64,000 nucleotides of DNA from Pseudomonas sp. RIT-PI-r (GCF_001297015.1 NZ_LIGE01000037.1:186001-250000); one strand, 5' to 3'; numbered from the stretch's first letter, positions 8,575 to 18,681 are shown. The notes: generated from the letters alone by a model not told the origin. Made by a program: numbers and translations.

Positions 8575-9544
8575 AACGCCGGATGATCGTCTGCAACAGG
8601 CGATGAAGCTGGTGTTGCTCGCGGTACTGCCGGGGCTGCTCGTGCAGTTCTGGTTGTACGGTTGGGGCGTACTGATCAACCTGATCCTCTGCATGACGAG
8701 CGCACTCATCGTCGAAGCCGGCGTCGCACGACTGCGCCGGCAACCGTTACACCCCTCACTGAGCGACGGCAGCGCAATGGTCAGTGCGGCATTACTGGCT
8801 GCCGCCCTGCCGGCTTATTGCCCTTGGTGGCTGACGACGACAGCGATTGCCTCGGGCTTGTTGTTCGGCAAGCACTTGTACGGGGGCATTGGCAAAAACC
8901 CGTTCAACCCGGCAATGCTTGGTTTCGCTTTGGTGATGGTGACGTTCCCGCAACCGATGACCCTCTGGCCCGCGCACGGCATGGATCTGCTCGCCGCCGT
9001 GCAGCAGGTATTCAATCCGGCTCAGGCGCCGGATGCGTGGGTGCAGGCCACAGCTCTGGACAGTCTGCGCATCAACAAGAGCCTGACAATGGATGAGTTG
9101 TTTGCCAGCAATCCAGCGTTCGGTCGCTTCGGCGGCCGCGGTGTGGAATGGATAAACCTGGCTTTCCTCACCGGCGGGCTGTTCTTGCTGCAACGGCGGG
9201 TCATCGCCTGGCACGCGCCGGTCGGCATGCTCGCGAGCCTGTTCGTCGTCAGCATGTTGTGCTGGAACGGCTCGGGATCGGACTCACATGGCTCGCCACT
9301 GTTCCACCTGCTGAGCGGTGCGACCATGCTGGGTGCTTTCTTCATCATTACCGAACCGGTCTCAGGTGCAAAAAGCGCCCCCGCCCGCCTGCTGTTTGGT
9401 ATCGGCGTCGGCTTGCTGACTTATCTGATTCGCACGTGGGGTGGCTACCCGGACGGGCTCGCGTTCGCGGTGCTGCTGATGAATCTTGGCGTGCCGGCAC
9501 TGGAACGTTTCGCCGCCAGGCGACAGACGCAGGTGACCCCATGA
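8561..9544 (+). CDS. rsxD: Rsx/Rnf complex subunit D (327 aa)
   Basis: Polytopic subunit related to NqrB. Conserved KHLYGGIGKNPFNPAM near residue 107 and LLSGATMLGAFFI near residue 258 identify the family. The covalent-flavin site of E. coli RsxD is in DGISQAT (from memory). The aligned segment here is DAWVQAT, which keeps the leading Asp and acceptor Thr but has Val for Ser. It begins 14 bases inside the end of rsxB with no rsxC between them, although rsxC normally occupies that place. Confidence 0.9.
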   Translation: MQPLETPDDRLQQAMKLVLLAVLPGLLVQFWLYGWGVLINLILCMTSALIVEAGVARLRRQPLHPSLSDGSAMVSAALLAAALPAYCPWWLTTTAIASGLLFGKHLYGGIGKNPFNPAMLGFALVMVTFPQPMTLWPAHGMDLLAAVQQVFNPAQAPDAWVQATALDSLRINKSLTMDELFASNPAFGRFGGRGVEWINLAFLTGGLFLLQRRVIAWHAPVGMLASLFVVSMLCWNGSGSDSHGSPLFHLLSGATMLGAFFIITEPVSGAKSAPARLLFGIGVGLLTYLIRTWGGYPDGLAFAVLLMNLGVPALERFAARRQTQVTP

Positions 9545-10146
9545 ACCGCACAGCGAATGTCGTCATCGTGCTAGTCCTGACGATCAGCGGTGTTGGTGTG
9601 ACGTATCTGGTACAACGCGCCAATGCACCGCAGATTGCCGCCGAGCTGCGCCGGCTCGACAATCGCAAACTGCTCGACGTGCTCCCAGCCGAAAGCTACG
9701 ACAATCAACCGCTGGAACAGCCGTTGCCGCTGGTCGATGTCGCTTTGCCCCGTAGCCGTCTGCTCGGCGCTTATCGCGCAACCAAGGCCGGACAACCGGT
9801 GGCGCTGGTGCTGCGCAGTGAAACCGAGGGTTACGCCGGCACCCTCCAATTGCTGATCGCCGTTGATACCCGCGGCAAGCTGATTGGCGTGAAAACCCTC
9901 AGGCAAAACGAAACACCGGCACTCGGCGGACATCTTGGCGACTGGCCAAATACTTGGCTTCAGGCGTTTGCCGGCAAGTCACGCAAAGAACCCACCGATA
10001 ACGGCTGGGCACTGAAAAAGGATCAGGGCCAATTCGACCAGATGGCGGGGGCCACCATTACCTCTCGCGCGGCGCTCAATGCCATCCACGATGCATTACG
10101 CTATTTCGATGAGCATCGGGTAGCCATGCTGGGGAGTGGTACATGA
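9541..10146 (+). CDS. rsxG: Rsx/Rnf complex subunit G (201 aa)
   Basis: FMN-binding subunit with one N-terminal membrane anchor (residues ~6-23) and a periplasmic FMN-binding domain. The ApbE-type flavinylation motif is intact: FDQMAGATITSRA near residue 165, with the acceptor Thr in AGAT. The ATG at 9541 overlaps the rsxD stop as ATGA, the same translational coupling seen at most junctions of this operon. Confidence 0.92.
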   Translation: MNRTANVVIVLVLTISGVGVTYLVQRANAPQIAAELRRLDNRKLLDVLPAESYDNQPLEQPLPLVDVALPRSRLLGAYRATKAGQPVALVLRSETEGYAGTLQLLIAVDTRGKLIGVKTLRQNETPALGGHLGDWPNTWLQAFAGKSRKEPTDNGWALKKDQGQFDQMAGATITSRAALNAIHDALRYFDEHRVAMLGSGT

Positions 10147-10724
10147 ACACATCGGTGAAGCTGTCGAACTCAATGGTGCTGGTGCTGCTGCTCGGCACCA
10201 GCAGCTCGCTCGCCGAAGCTTCAGGCATGCTGTTTATGTCGGTGATGGTGGTGGGCGTGTATGGCGTCTGCATGTCGTTGCTGCGCCCGCGCCTGATGCC
10301 CTTGAGCACGTTATTGACCAGTGTGGTACTCGCCGCCACCCTCACCGCTTGCGCCGAGATATTCGCGCAACGCTGGTCTGTGCAATGGCATCAGGCTCTC
10401 AGTCTGTATACCGGGATGATCGCTCTGCAGTGCGTGGTACTGGAACATAACGGCTTCTTTCGCCATTCACTGGCCCAGCGCCTCAAACTCGGCATTCAGT
10501 TCGGCGGGCTGATGGTGCTACTGGCGGTGTTGCGTGAGCTCATCGGTCAGGGCAGCCTTGGCCGGGACCTGTCCGAACACTGGCGAGAGTGGGTGTTGTT
10601 TCACTCAGGCCTGCACTGGCTGACGCTGGTTCCCGGCGCACTGATTTTACTGGGGCTGCTGCTCGCAGCACATCAGGCGTGGACGCGCCCGAACTCTATA
10701 TCGAAGGAAACGCATCGCCCATGA
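10143..10724 (+). CDS. rsxE: Rsx/Rnf complex subunit E-like membrane protein (193 aa)
   Basis: About six hydrophobic segments and an N-terminal NSMVLVLLLG that matches the start of RsxE. The family's first iron-ligand Cys (LGLCP in E. coli) is replaced here (LGTSS). The second aligned position keeps a Cys (IALQCVV). Similarity to canonical RsxE is lower than for the other subunits, so general Rnf-Nqr domain protein is a fair alternative label. The start overlaps the rsxG stop (ATGA), and the stop overlaps the nth start. Confidence 0.82.
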   Translation: MNTSVKLSNSMVLVLLLGTSSSLAEASGMLFMSVMVVGVYGVCMSLLRPRLMPLSTLLTSVVLAATLTACAEIFAQRWSVQWHQALSLYTGMIALQCVVLEHNGFFRHSLAQRLKLGIQFGGLMVLLAVLRELIGQGSLGRDLSEHWREWVLFHSGLHWLTLVPGALILLGLLLAAHQAWTRPNSISKETHRP

Positions 10725-11359
10725 ATGCCGCAAAACGTCTTGAGATTTTTCGCAGACTGCACGAAGACAATCCCGAGCCGAAAACCGAACTGGCGTACTC
10801 CTCGCCGTTCGAATTGTTGATCGCTGTAATTCTTTCGGCGCAGTCGACCGACGTCGGTGTCAACAAAGCCACGGCCAGGCTTTTCCCGGTAGCCAATACG
10901 CCAGCGGCGATTCATGCCTTGGGTGTCGAGGGGCTGTCCGAATACATCAAGACCATTGGCTTGTACAACAGCAAGGCGAAAAACGTTATCGATACCTGCC
11001 GCTTGCTGGTAGAACGCCACGACAGCCAGGTTCCGCAAACGCGTGAAGAGCTCGAAGCCCTGCCAGGTGTCGGGCGTAAAACAGCGAATGTGGTCCTCAA
11101 TACCGCTTTCCGCCAGCTGACCATGGCAGTCGACACGCACATCTTCCGCGTCAGCAATCGCACCGGAATTGCACCCGGCAAGAATGTGGTCGAAGTGGAA
11201 AAGAAATTGATGAAATTTGTGCCCAAGGATTACCTGCTCGACTCCCACCACTGGCTGATTTTACATGGGCGTTACGTATGCCTGGCACGCAAACCCCGCT
11301 GCGGCAGCTGCCGGATCGAGGACTTGTGCGAGTACAAGGAAAAAACTTCAGACGATTGA
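10721..11359 (+). CDS. nth: endonuclease III (212 aa)
   Basis: Bifunctional DNA glycosylase/AP lyase that removes oxidised pyrimidines. It contains the helix-hairpin-helix LPGVGRKTANVVL around residue 114 with the catalytic Lys, the catalytic Asp in VDTHIFRVSNR, and the C-terminal 4Fe-4S loop C-X6-C-X2-C-X5-C (CLARKPRCGSCRIEDLC). The ATG at 10721 overlaps the rsxE stop. rsx and nth are also linked in E. coli, so the fusion of a redox complex and an Fe-S repair enzyme in one operon is conserved. Confidence 0.97.
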   Translation: MNAAKRLEIFRRLHEDNPEPKTELAYSSPFELLIAVILSAQSTDVGVNKATARLFPVANTPAAIHALGVEGLSEYIKTIGLYNSKAKNVIDTCRLLVERHDSQVPQTREELEALPGVGRKTANVVLNTAFRQLTMAVDTHIFRVSNRTGIAPGKNVVEVEKKLMKFVPKDYLLDSHHWLILHGRYVCLARKPRCGSCRIEDLCEYKEKTSDD

Positions 11360-11466
11360 GTAACTATTAGGTTTTTGTATCTGTCGATTGAAAAAATCTT
11401 TTTTACCAGTCGTTGTATTGTCGATATAAGGAGCGCCAAAGGCAGTCTTAGCCGGGAGTTAACCTG

Positions 11467-11646
11467 ATGAGTACCGATAAAGAGCAATTGGACGTTGAAG
11501 ACGATTTTACTGCCGCTGAGACCGATGACGCAGAACCCGTGGTCGAGGTCGCAAAAACCAACCTCAGCAAACGCCGCACCATCGACAATCTGCTAGAGGA
11601 GCGCCGGTTGCAAAAACAATTGGCTGATTACGATTTTGATCTCTGA
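11467..11646 (+). CDS. small acidic PA3496-like protein (59 aa)
   Basis: The frame encodes MSTDKEQLDVEDDF...NLLEERRLQKQLADYDFDL. The N-terminal half is acidic and the C-terminal half basic, with the KRRTIDNLLEERRLQKQL segment typical of the pseudomonad PA3496-like family, which is sometimes labelled putative envelope integrity protein. GGGAG lies eight bases upstream and a terminator follows immediately. In PAO1 the homologue also sits next to nth, as far as I recall. No biochemical function can be assigned. Confidence 0.8.
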   Translation: MSTDKEQLDVEDDFTAAETDDAEPVVEVAKTNLSKRRTIDNLLEERRLQKQLADYDFDL

Positions 11647-11652
11647 TATCTG

Positions 11653-11678
11653 AAGCCTCCCGAAACGGAGGCTTTTTT
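11653..11678 (+). terminator. rho-independent terminator
   Basis: AAGCCTCC / GGAGGCTT stem with a six-base loop and a T run, 6 bases after the stop of the 59-aa gene. Confidence 0.85.
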
Positions 11679-11721
11679 CTGTCCGCTGCACGCTGATGCT
11701 GATCGGTCGCTGAAAATACAC

Positions 11722-12348
11722 TCAGACAAGTCCATTACGTTGTGCCAATTCGATCAAATCAACCAGAGAACGGGCATTGAGCTTCAACAGTAATCGAGTC
11801 TTGTAAGTACTGACTGTCTTGTTGCTGAGAAACATGCCATCGGCAATTTCCTTGTTGGTCTTGCCTCGAGCCAACTGCTGCAACACCATCATTTCGCGCC
11901 CGGAAAGACGATCGACCATATCGGCTTCGCTGGCATTTCCCAGGCTGGTGCGCACCGTGTGTAACGCCTGATTGGGAAAGTAGCTGTAACCGGAAAGCAC
12001 CGCTTTGATGGCGCTGAGCAATTCGGTCAGATCCTGTTGTTTGCAAACATAGCCTGCAGCACCAGACTGCATGCAACGCATTGAAAAGTGCCCTGGCGCC
12101 TGGGAAGTCAACACCAGGACTTTCATCGGCATCGCAGTCGACGCCAGACGCGCAATAACCTCCAGACCATCAAGCTTGGGTATTCCAATATCCAGTATGA
12201 CAATGTCCGGCATTTGTTCGCGCGCAAGTTGCAGAGCATCTACGCCATTATCCGTCTCTGCAATAACTTCGTAGCCATGACGCTCCATCAGCATGCGCAC
12301 AGCAAGACGAATGACGGGGTGATCATCCACGATCAGCACTTTATTCAT
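11722..12348 (-). CDS. NarL/LuxR-type response regulator, BvgA/EvgA-like (208 aa)
   Basis: DNA-binding response regulator. The receiver domain covers residues 1-120, with acidic pocket VDD at 7-9 and phospho-acceptor D53 (IVILD). The C-terminal LuxR HTH lies at ~145-205 (LSGREMMVLQQLARGKTNKEI). It resembles the BvgA/EvgA/RocA1 group, which usually answers to hybrid sensors; no sensor kinase is adjacent, so the partner is elsewhere. The ATG at 12348 is chosen because the protein then starts MNKVLIVDDH; a start at 12390 would add 14 unusual residues. It is divergent from the unknown membrane gene across AT-rich DNA. Confidence 0.88.
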   Translation of the reverse strand: MNKVLIVDDHPVIRLAVRMLMERHGYEVIAETDNGVDALQLAREQMPDIVILDIGIPKLDGLEVIARLASTAMPMKVLVLTSQAPGHFSMRCMQSGAAGYVCKQQDLTELLSAIKAVLSGYSYFPNQALHTVRTSLGNASEADMVDRLSGREMMVLQQLARGKTNKEIADGMFLSNKTVSTYKTRLLLKLNARSLVDLIELAQRNGLV

Positions 12349-12830
12349 GGGCAAGTCCAGTTTCGCTGTTCGAATTTTTAGAGCCGGCACAATAGCCTAG
12401 TCACTTGCGACATGGCACAAGAGAGTTCCATTGCAAGCACAGCGAAAGACATCCCCTACAGCAAATAAAGACTTTTCCTACAAGAATTCCAAACTCCGCA
12501 GATCAAGTGTCACTCGGGCGCGGTTTACGACCCGTGTCAACCCGTTAAAACGCCTGCCAGACAAGCCCTCAGGGGAGCGCCGCACGAGCATGCGCTGATA
12601 CCCGAATGATTGAAGAACCTTGCATGGCGCTAGCAACAACCCGAAACTCTAACTCTGAAAAAAACCAACACACCTGTTCTTTTAAAAAAACAAATCAAAA
12701 TCTTTCACCACGACAACATAAACAACTGAAACAAGATACTTCTATCCAACGCCATAGTTTTAATATAAAAATACACACCCACTAAAAACAAACCATAAGT
12801 ACGGACAACTAAATTTCATGAGTGCCAAAT
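12349..12830. other. AT-rich intergenic region
   Basis: About 480 bp between divergent genes. The right half (~12640-12830) is strikingly rich in A and T for this genome, with runs such as CTTTTAAAAAAACAAAT. I see no gene, repeat or clear terminator. It probably holds promoters for both flanking genes and may be horizontally acquired. Confidence 0.5.
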
Positions 12831-13535
12831 ATGCTGAAATTCAAAAAGAAAATTGCCAACCCAATGACAGTAATCGTTGTATTTGCTTTCATATCCGAGT
12901 CCTCCGCGGCCGTATCACTGCCATTCCTTGGTGATCAGGAACGCGAGATGTACATATGGTTCCTTATGAGCTTTCCTTTTTACTTGTTACTGCTATTTTT
13001 CATTACATTAAACTTCAACTATCGATCTCTTTATGCGCCTTCCGACTTCGACAAGGACGACAGTTTTTTAAAGCTGTCTGCCGATATCAAAGATACCGAA
13101 AGCGGATTGCGCAACAGTTCGACGAAAAAAGCTCCATCGCCTGAAAAAGCCAAGGAGACTTCCTCCAGTAACGGAGTACCTGCAAGAGAAGCGAACCTGC
13201 ACCCGTCCGGTCCCCCGCCAGAACCTGGTGTCGCCGACACCGCGTGTTCATGGATCGAACATAACGTTCAATGGCCCAAACCGCTGGGAACCCTGCGAGC
13301 GATCGACGTGCGTCAGATGAACAATCGAATGGACTTTGACACCTTGCTGGAAAGCTTCTCTCGCCCTGGCAAACATTCGAAAATCATCGTATTACTGACT
13401 GATCCGGCGTCTGAGGTTCTGCTTATGCAGATCATGGCGGAGCTTCTGCGGCATGCAAAAAAACGCGTTGGAGCGACCCATGTGATTGCCTATAACGTAT
13501 GTACGCACGCCAGCACGATTCTGAAAGGCGCATGA
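12831..13535 (+). CDS. hypothetical protein with two N-terminal membrane segments (234 aa)
   Basis: I do not recognise this protein. Residues ~10-30 and ~39-60 are hydrophobic and likely membrane-spanning. Residues ~70-140 form a low-complexity Ser/Pro/Lys linker. Residues ~145-234 form a soluble domain beginning WPKPLGTLRAIDVRQM and ending in alternating hydrophobic beta/alpha segments (IIVLLTDPASEVLLMQIMAELL). The start is uncertain: GTG at 12822 and ATG at 12831 are in frame, neither with a good ribosome site. Base composition is lower in GC than the neighbours, suggesting transfer. It lies between a response regulator and argG. Confidence 0.65.
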   Translation: MLKFKKKIANPMTVIVVFAFISESSAAVSLPFLGDQEREMYIWFLMSFPFYLLLLFFITLNFNYRSLYAPSDFDKDDSFLKLSADIKDTESGLRNSSTKKAPSPEKAKETSSSNGVPAREANLHPSGPPPEPGVADTACSWIEHNVQWPKPLGTLRAIDVRQMNNRMDFDTLLESFSRPGKHSKIIVLLTDPASEVLLMQIMAELLRHAKKRVGATHVIAYNVCTHASTILKGA

Positions 13536-13561
13536 AACCCATGCAGCCTTTTGTAGTGGGT

Positions 13562-13603
13562 AAAAAAAGGCGGCTTTGTCATAACGACAAGCCGCCTTTT
13601 TTA
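13562..13603. terminator. bidirectional terminator
   Basis: AAAGGCGGCTT-TGTC / GACAAGCCGCCTTTTTT stem with A run on the left and T run on the right, serving both the hypothetical gene and argG, which converge here. Confidence 0.88.
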
Positions 13604-13620
13604 TTGCGTGTCTGAAGGGC

Positions 13621-14838
<1,218 letters not shown>

Positions 14839-14967
14839 GCCATCACTCCACGGGGTTCTACGGAAAGCCGAGGAGTCTACCGCCCAAACGCGATAATTTA
14901 CAGAGGCGCGACAGCTTAAGACGACAAAGCGACAGAATCTGTCGAGAGCGCGACGATGACCGGCGGG

Positions 14968-15876
14968 TCAGGAAGTCGCTGCAGTGCTGGCTGGCGTACT
15001 CGCTTGCGGTGCCGGAGCCGCTGTCGGCGCCACACGTGCCAGTTTGACATTGACCCGACGGTTCTTCGCGCGATTGGCCGCATTGGTGTTCGGCACAATC
15101 GGATATTGCTCGCCGTGGAACCGCACGGTGATCTGCGATTCCTGAATGCCATTGGCCTTGAAGAAGTCGACGACAGCCAGCGCCCGGCGGCGCGACAGTT
15201 CCCGATTGGTCAGGCGATTACCGCTGTTGTCCGAGTGGCCGTCGAGCTCGATGTGATTGACCGTCGGATCGGCCTTCATGAACTCGAGCATCACTTGCAA
15301 CTTGGCTTTGGCGGCGGAATCCAGGTCAACGCCTTCGCCAGGGAAGCCGATTTGCGACTGCTTGATCTGGTCGAAATTCTGCGGCAACAACTTCGCCACA
15401 CAGGTTTGATAGTCGTTGAACGCCTTGTTGAACTTGACTGGCAACAAACGCACTTCCGAAACCCGTCCGTCGCCAGACGCACGCCGCACCACCGGGCTGC
15501 GACCGTCGAGCAGGCCACTGATCAAGCCGCCGGCCTGGGATTGCGAGCTGTTGAACAGCACATTGCCGCTGCCGATTCTGACGCTGCCCAAGTTGATATC
15601 GCCGCGCCCCGGCTGCCAGGGCGCCGCCGCTGCCAGCAGCGTCGCCGAGCCGCCGCCGAGCATCGCGTTGTAGGCGTTCAGACGAAATATCGCCTGCTCG
15701 CCGGCCTTGCGCACGAACTCACCCGAGCCGAAATCAGTGATCGGCTGGGTCAGACGACATTCGAACTTGTCGCCGGCGACCGTCCACTCAATGTTCTCCA
15801 GACGGGTCTGGTACGTGAGCGCCATCGCGGGGAGGCTGGCAAACACACTGAGCAAGGCTAAATAACGCTGGCGCAC
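14968..15876 (-). CDS. motY: flagellar motor protein MotY, OmpA-like C-terminus (302 aa)
   Basis: Component of the T-ring-like structure that stabilises flagellar stators in sodium-type motors and in Pseudomonas. An N-terminal signal peptide (LALLSVFASLPAMA) precedes a MotY N-domain (residues ~20-150). A peptidoglycan-binding OmpA domain covers ~160-280 (IELDGHSDNSGNRLTNRELSRRRA, written in two parts in the family motif). A Pro/Ala-rich tail ends the protein. GTG at 15876 has GGAG six bases upstream; ATG at 15888 is an alternative adding four residues. It follows argG as in PAO1. Confidence 0.88.
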   Translation of the reverse strand: MRQRYLALLSVFASLPAMALTYQTRLENIEWTVAGDKFECRLTQPITDFGSGEFVRKAGEQAIFRLNAYNAMLGGGSATLLAAAAPWQPGRGDINLGSVRIGSGNVLFNSSQSQAGGLISGLLDGRSPVVRRASGDGRVSEVRLLPVKFNKAFNDYQTCVAKLLPQNFDQIKQSQIGFPGEGVDLDSAAKAKLQVMLEFMKADPTVNHIELDGHSDNSGNRLTNRELSRRRALAVVDFFKANGIQESQITVRFHGEQYPIVPNTNAANRAKNRRVNVKLARVAPTAAPAPQASTPASTAATS

Positions 15877-16036
15877 GGGAGGCTCCATTGGCTTCTGAAA
15901 CACAAAGACCGATTCACACTATGTTTACGGCATACCTACGGGATATCGGAAGGTTCCCGCAAAACTTGATAGCGAGTGCCTGCAAGAGTCTTTTCCGGTA
16001 GCATTCGCCTCAGTTTGACCCGCCTGGAATCCCCTC

Positions 16037-17083
16037 ATGTCCGACCGCCTGACCCTGCTGCGTCCCGACGACTGGCACATTCATCTTCGCGATGGTGCCG
16101 TGTTGACCAATACCGTTGCCGATGTTGCGCGCACCTTTGGTCGCGCCATCATCATGCCCAACCTGGTACCTCCGGTGCGCAACGCCACTGAAGCCGATGG
16201 CTATCGCCAGCGGATTCTCGCTGCCCGCCCGGCCGGCAGTCGCTTTGAGCCGCTGATGGTGCTGTACCTCACCGACCGCACCCAGCCCGGAGAAATTCGT
16301 GAGGCCAAGGCCAGCGGTTTCGTGTACGCCGCCAAGCTGTACCCGGCCGGCGCGACCACCAACTCCGACTCCGGCGTGACCAGCATCGACAAGATTCTGC
16401 CGGCGATCGAAGCCATGGCCGAAGTCGGCATGCCGCTGCTGATCCACGGTGAAGTCACTCGCGGCGACGTCGATGTGTTCGACCGCGAAAAGATTTTCAT
16501 CGATGAGCACATGCGCCGAGTAGTCGAACGTTTCCCGACGCTGAAAGTGGTGTTCGAACACATCACCACCGGCGACGCCGTGCAGTTCGTCAACGAGGCT
16601 TCGGCCAACGTTGGCGCGACCATCACCGCGCATCACCTGCTCTATAACCGCAACCACATGCTGGTGGGCGGGATTCGGCCGCACTTCTACTGCCTGCCGA
16701 TCCTCAAGCGCAATACGCACCAGGAAGCCCTGCTCGACGCTGCCACCAGTGGCAGCGCGAAGTTCTTCCTTGGCACTGACTCGGCGCCGCACGCTCAGCA
16801 CGCCAAGGAAGCCGCTTGTGGCTGTGCCGGCTGCTACACCGCGTACGCCGCCATCGAGATGTACGCCGAAGCCTTTGAGCAGCGCAATGCGCTGGATAAG
16901 CTCGAAGCCTTCGCCAGCCTCAACGGCCCGCGTTTCTATGGCCTGCCGGCGAACACCGATCGCATTACTTTGGTTCGTGAAGAATGGACTGCCCCGACCA
17001 GCCTGCCATTCGGCGAGCTGACCGTTATCCCGCTGCGCGCCGGTGAAAAACTGCGCTGGCGCCTGCTGGAGGAACACGCGTGA
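16037..17083 (+). CDS. pyrC: dihydroorotase (348 aa)
   Basis: Zinc amidohydrolase that cyclises carbamoyl aspartate in pyrimidine synthesis. The first metal site HIHLRDG is at about residue 15, and the carboxylated Lys lies in KLYPAGATTN near 102. Further metal-binding His (LLIHGEV, HITT) and the TDSAPH motif near 249 are present, so this is the short, catalytically competent E. coli-like form. The GTGA overlap with rnt indicates translational coupling. Confidence 0.97.
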   Translation: MSDRLTLLRPDDWHIHLRDGAVLTNTVADVARTFGRAIIMPNLVPPVRNATEADGYRQRILAARPAGSRFEPLMVLYLTDRTQPGEIREAKASGFVYAAKLYPAGATTNSDSGVTSIDKILPAIEAMAEVGMPLLIHGEVTRGDVDVFDREKIFIDEHMRRVVERFPTLKVVFEHITTGDAVQFVNEASANVGATITAHHLLYNRNHMLVGGIRPHFYCLPILKRNTHQEALLDAATSGSAKFFLGTDSAPHAQHAKEAACGCAGCYTAYAAIEMYAEAFEQRNALDKLEAFASLNGPRFYGLPANTDRITLVREEWTAPTSLPFGELTVIPLRAGEKLRWRLLEEHA

Positions 17084-17757
17084 GTGAAGACCATTTCGAC
17101 GACGAACTGGACGGTCAAAGTGGCGGCGGCGGTTCCCGCCACCCGATGGCAGCACGCTTTCGCGGCTACCTGCCGGTTGTCGTCGACGTAGAAACCGGCG
17201 GTTTCAACTCGGCCACCGATGCGTTGCTGGAGATTGCTGCGACCACCATCGCCATGGATGAAAAGGGTTTTGTTTACCCCGATCACACCTATTTCTTCCG
17301 TGTTGAGCCGTTCGAAGGCGCCAACATCGAAGCGGCGGCGCTGGAGTTCACCGGGATCAAACTCGATCACCCGCTGCGCATGGCGGTCAGCGAAGAAACC
17401 GCGCTGACCGACATCTTCCGAGGCATCCGCAAGGCGTTGAAGGCCAACGGTTGCAAGCGGGCGATCCTGGTCGGTCATAACAGCAGCTTCGACCTCGGCT
17501 TCCTGAACGCTGCGGTCGCGCGACTGGACATGAAGCGCAACCCGTTCCACCCGTTCTCCAGCTTCGACACCGCGACGCTGGCCGGTCTGGCGTACGGTCA
17601 AACCGTACTGGCGAAAGCCTGTCAGGCCGCCGACATCGATTTCGACGGCCGTGAGGCGCACTCGGCGCGTTACGACACCGAGAAAACCGCTGAGCTGTTC
17701 TGCGGCATCGTCAACCGCTGGAAACAGATGGGCGGCTGGGAAGACTTCGACGACTGA
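17080..17757 (+). CDS. rnt: ribonuclease T (225 aa)
   Basis: DEDDh 3'-5' exoribonuclease that trims tRNA, 5S and 23S rRNA ends. The Exo I motif VVDVETGGF is near residue 30, Exo II HNSSFDLGFL near 131 and Exo III with catalytic His in HSARYDTEKT near 191. It starts at a GTG overlapping the pyrC stop, and the protein begins MSEDHFDDEL. A strong terminator follows. Confidence 0.96.
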   Translation: MSEDHFDDELDGQSGGGGSRHPMAARFRGYLPVVVDVETGGFNSATDALLEIAATTIAMDEKGFVYPDHTYFFRVEPFEGANIEAAALEFTGIKLDHPLRMAVSEETALTDIFRGIRKALKANGCKRAILVGHNSSFDLGFLNAAVARLDMKRNPFHPFSSFDTATLAGLAYGQTVLAKACQAADIDFDGREAHSARYDTEKTAELFCGIVNRWKQMGGWEDFDD

Positions 17758-17782
17758 TCCTCGTTGAGTCAATCCCGCGCAT

Positions 17783-17813
17783 AAAAAAACCGGCCACAGG
17801 GGCCGGTTTTTTT
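17783..17813. terminator. bidirectional terminator
   Basis: AAAACCGGCC / GGCCGGTTTT stem with A and T runs on either side, between the convergent rnt and peroxiredoxin genes. Confidence 0.9.
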
Positions 17814-17831
17814 GTACCTCGACGTTGCGCC

Positions 17832-18434
17832 TTACAGGGCAGCAGCGTTCTCGGTCAGGTAAGCCGCAACGCCTTCTGGCGAAGCGTTCATGCCTTTGTC
17901 GCCTTTTTTCCAGTTGGCAGGGCAGACTTCGCCGTGCTCTTCGTGGAATTGCAGAGCGTCGACCAGACGGATCAGCTCTTCCATGTTACGGCCCAGTGGC
18001 AGGTCGTTGATGATCTGCGAGCGGACAACGCCTTTGTCGTCGATCAGGAACGCGCCACGGAAAGCCACGCCGCCTTCGGATTCAACGTCGTAAGCCTTGG
18101 CGATGTCGTGCTTCATGTCGGCAGCCATGGTGTATTTCACCTGACCGATGCCGCCATTGTTCACTGGGGTGTTGCGCCATGCGTTGTGAGTGAAGTGCGA
18201 GTCGATCGACACAGCGATCACTTCAACGTTGCGCGCCTTGAAGTCAGCCATGCGGTTGTCCAGAGCGATCAGCTCGGACGGGCAGACGAAGGTGAAGTCC
18301 AGTGGGTAGAAGAACACCAGGCCGTATTTGCCTTTGATGGCCGAGGACAGGGTGAAGCTGTCAACGATCTCGCCATTGCCGAGTACGGCCGGGACGGTGA
18401 AGTCAGGGGCTTGTTTGCCTACGAGTACGCTCAT
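17832..18434 (-). CDS. typical 2-Cys peroxiredoxin (200 aa)
   Basis: Thiol peroxidase of the AhpC/Prx1 group that reduces H2O2 and organic peroxides. The peroxidatic Cys lies in DFTFVCPSE near residue 50 and the resolving Cys in EVCPANWKKG near 170, so both catalytic residues are intact. Length fits the family. It corresponds in position to PAO1 PA3529 next to rnt and bfd. Monocistronic. Confidence 0.94.
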   Translation of the reverse strand: MSVLVGKQAPDFTVPAVLGNGEIVDSFTLSSAIKGKYGLVFFYPLDFTFVCPSELIALDNRMADFKARNVEVIAVSIDSHFTHNAWRNTPVNNGGIGQVKYTMAADMKHDIAKAYDVESEGGVAFRGAFLIDDKGVVRSQIINDLPLGRNMEELIRLVDALQFHEEHGEVCPANWKKGDKGMNASPEGVAAYLTENAAAL

Positions 18435-18681
18435 TGATATCTCCTGGTGTAAAAACTTGAAGTTCAGGGTCCGGGCCAGCCTGCCACCCTCAGGCGACAG
18501 CCCTGTGACACGAACCCCCTTCGCAAGGGCCGACCATCATACACTGCGAATTTGGCCTGTCCTTAACGGTTTTTTGCAGTCTGCCGATCACAAGGCTGCA
18601 TTTACGGGGCCAGGCAGATCGCCAGTAATCACCGTTCGTCAGTCACGCGCCAATCTGGTAAAAAGGCCTCGCAAAGCACTT

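Noticed and set aside
7369..8709. 446-codon minus-strand frame opposite rsxB
   Set aside because: Antisense of a clear ferredoxin gene; low-complexity Cys/Arg-rich translation without domains.
16010..17155. 381-codon minus-strand frame opposite pyrC
   Set aside because: Antisense of a certain dihydroorotase gene.
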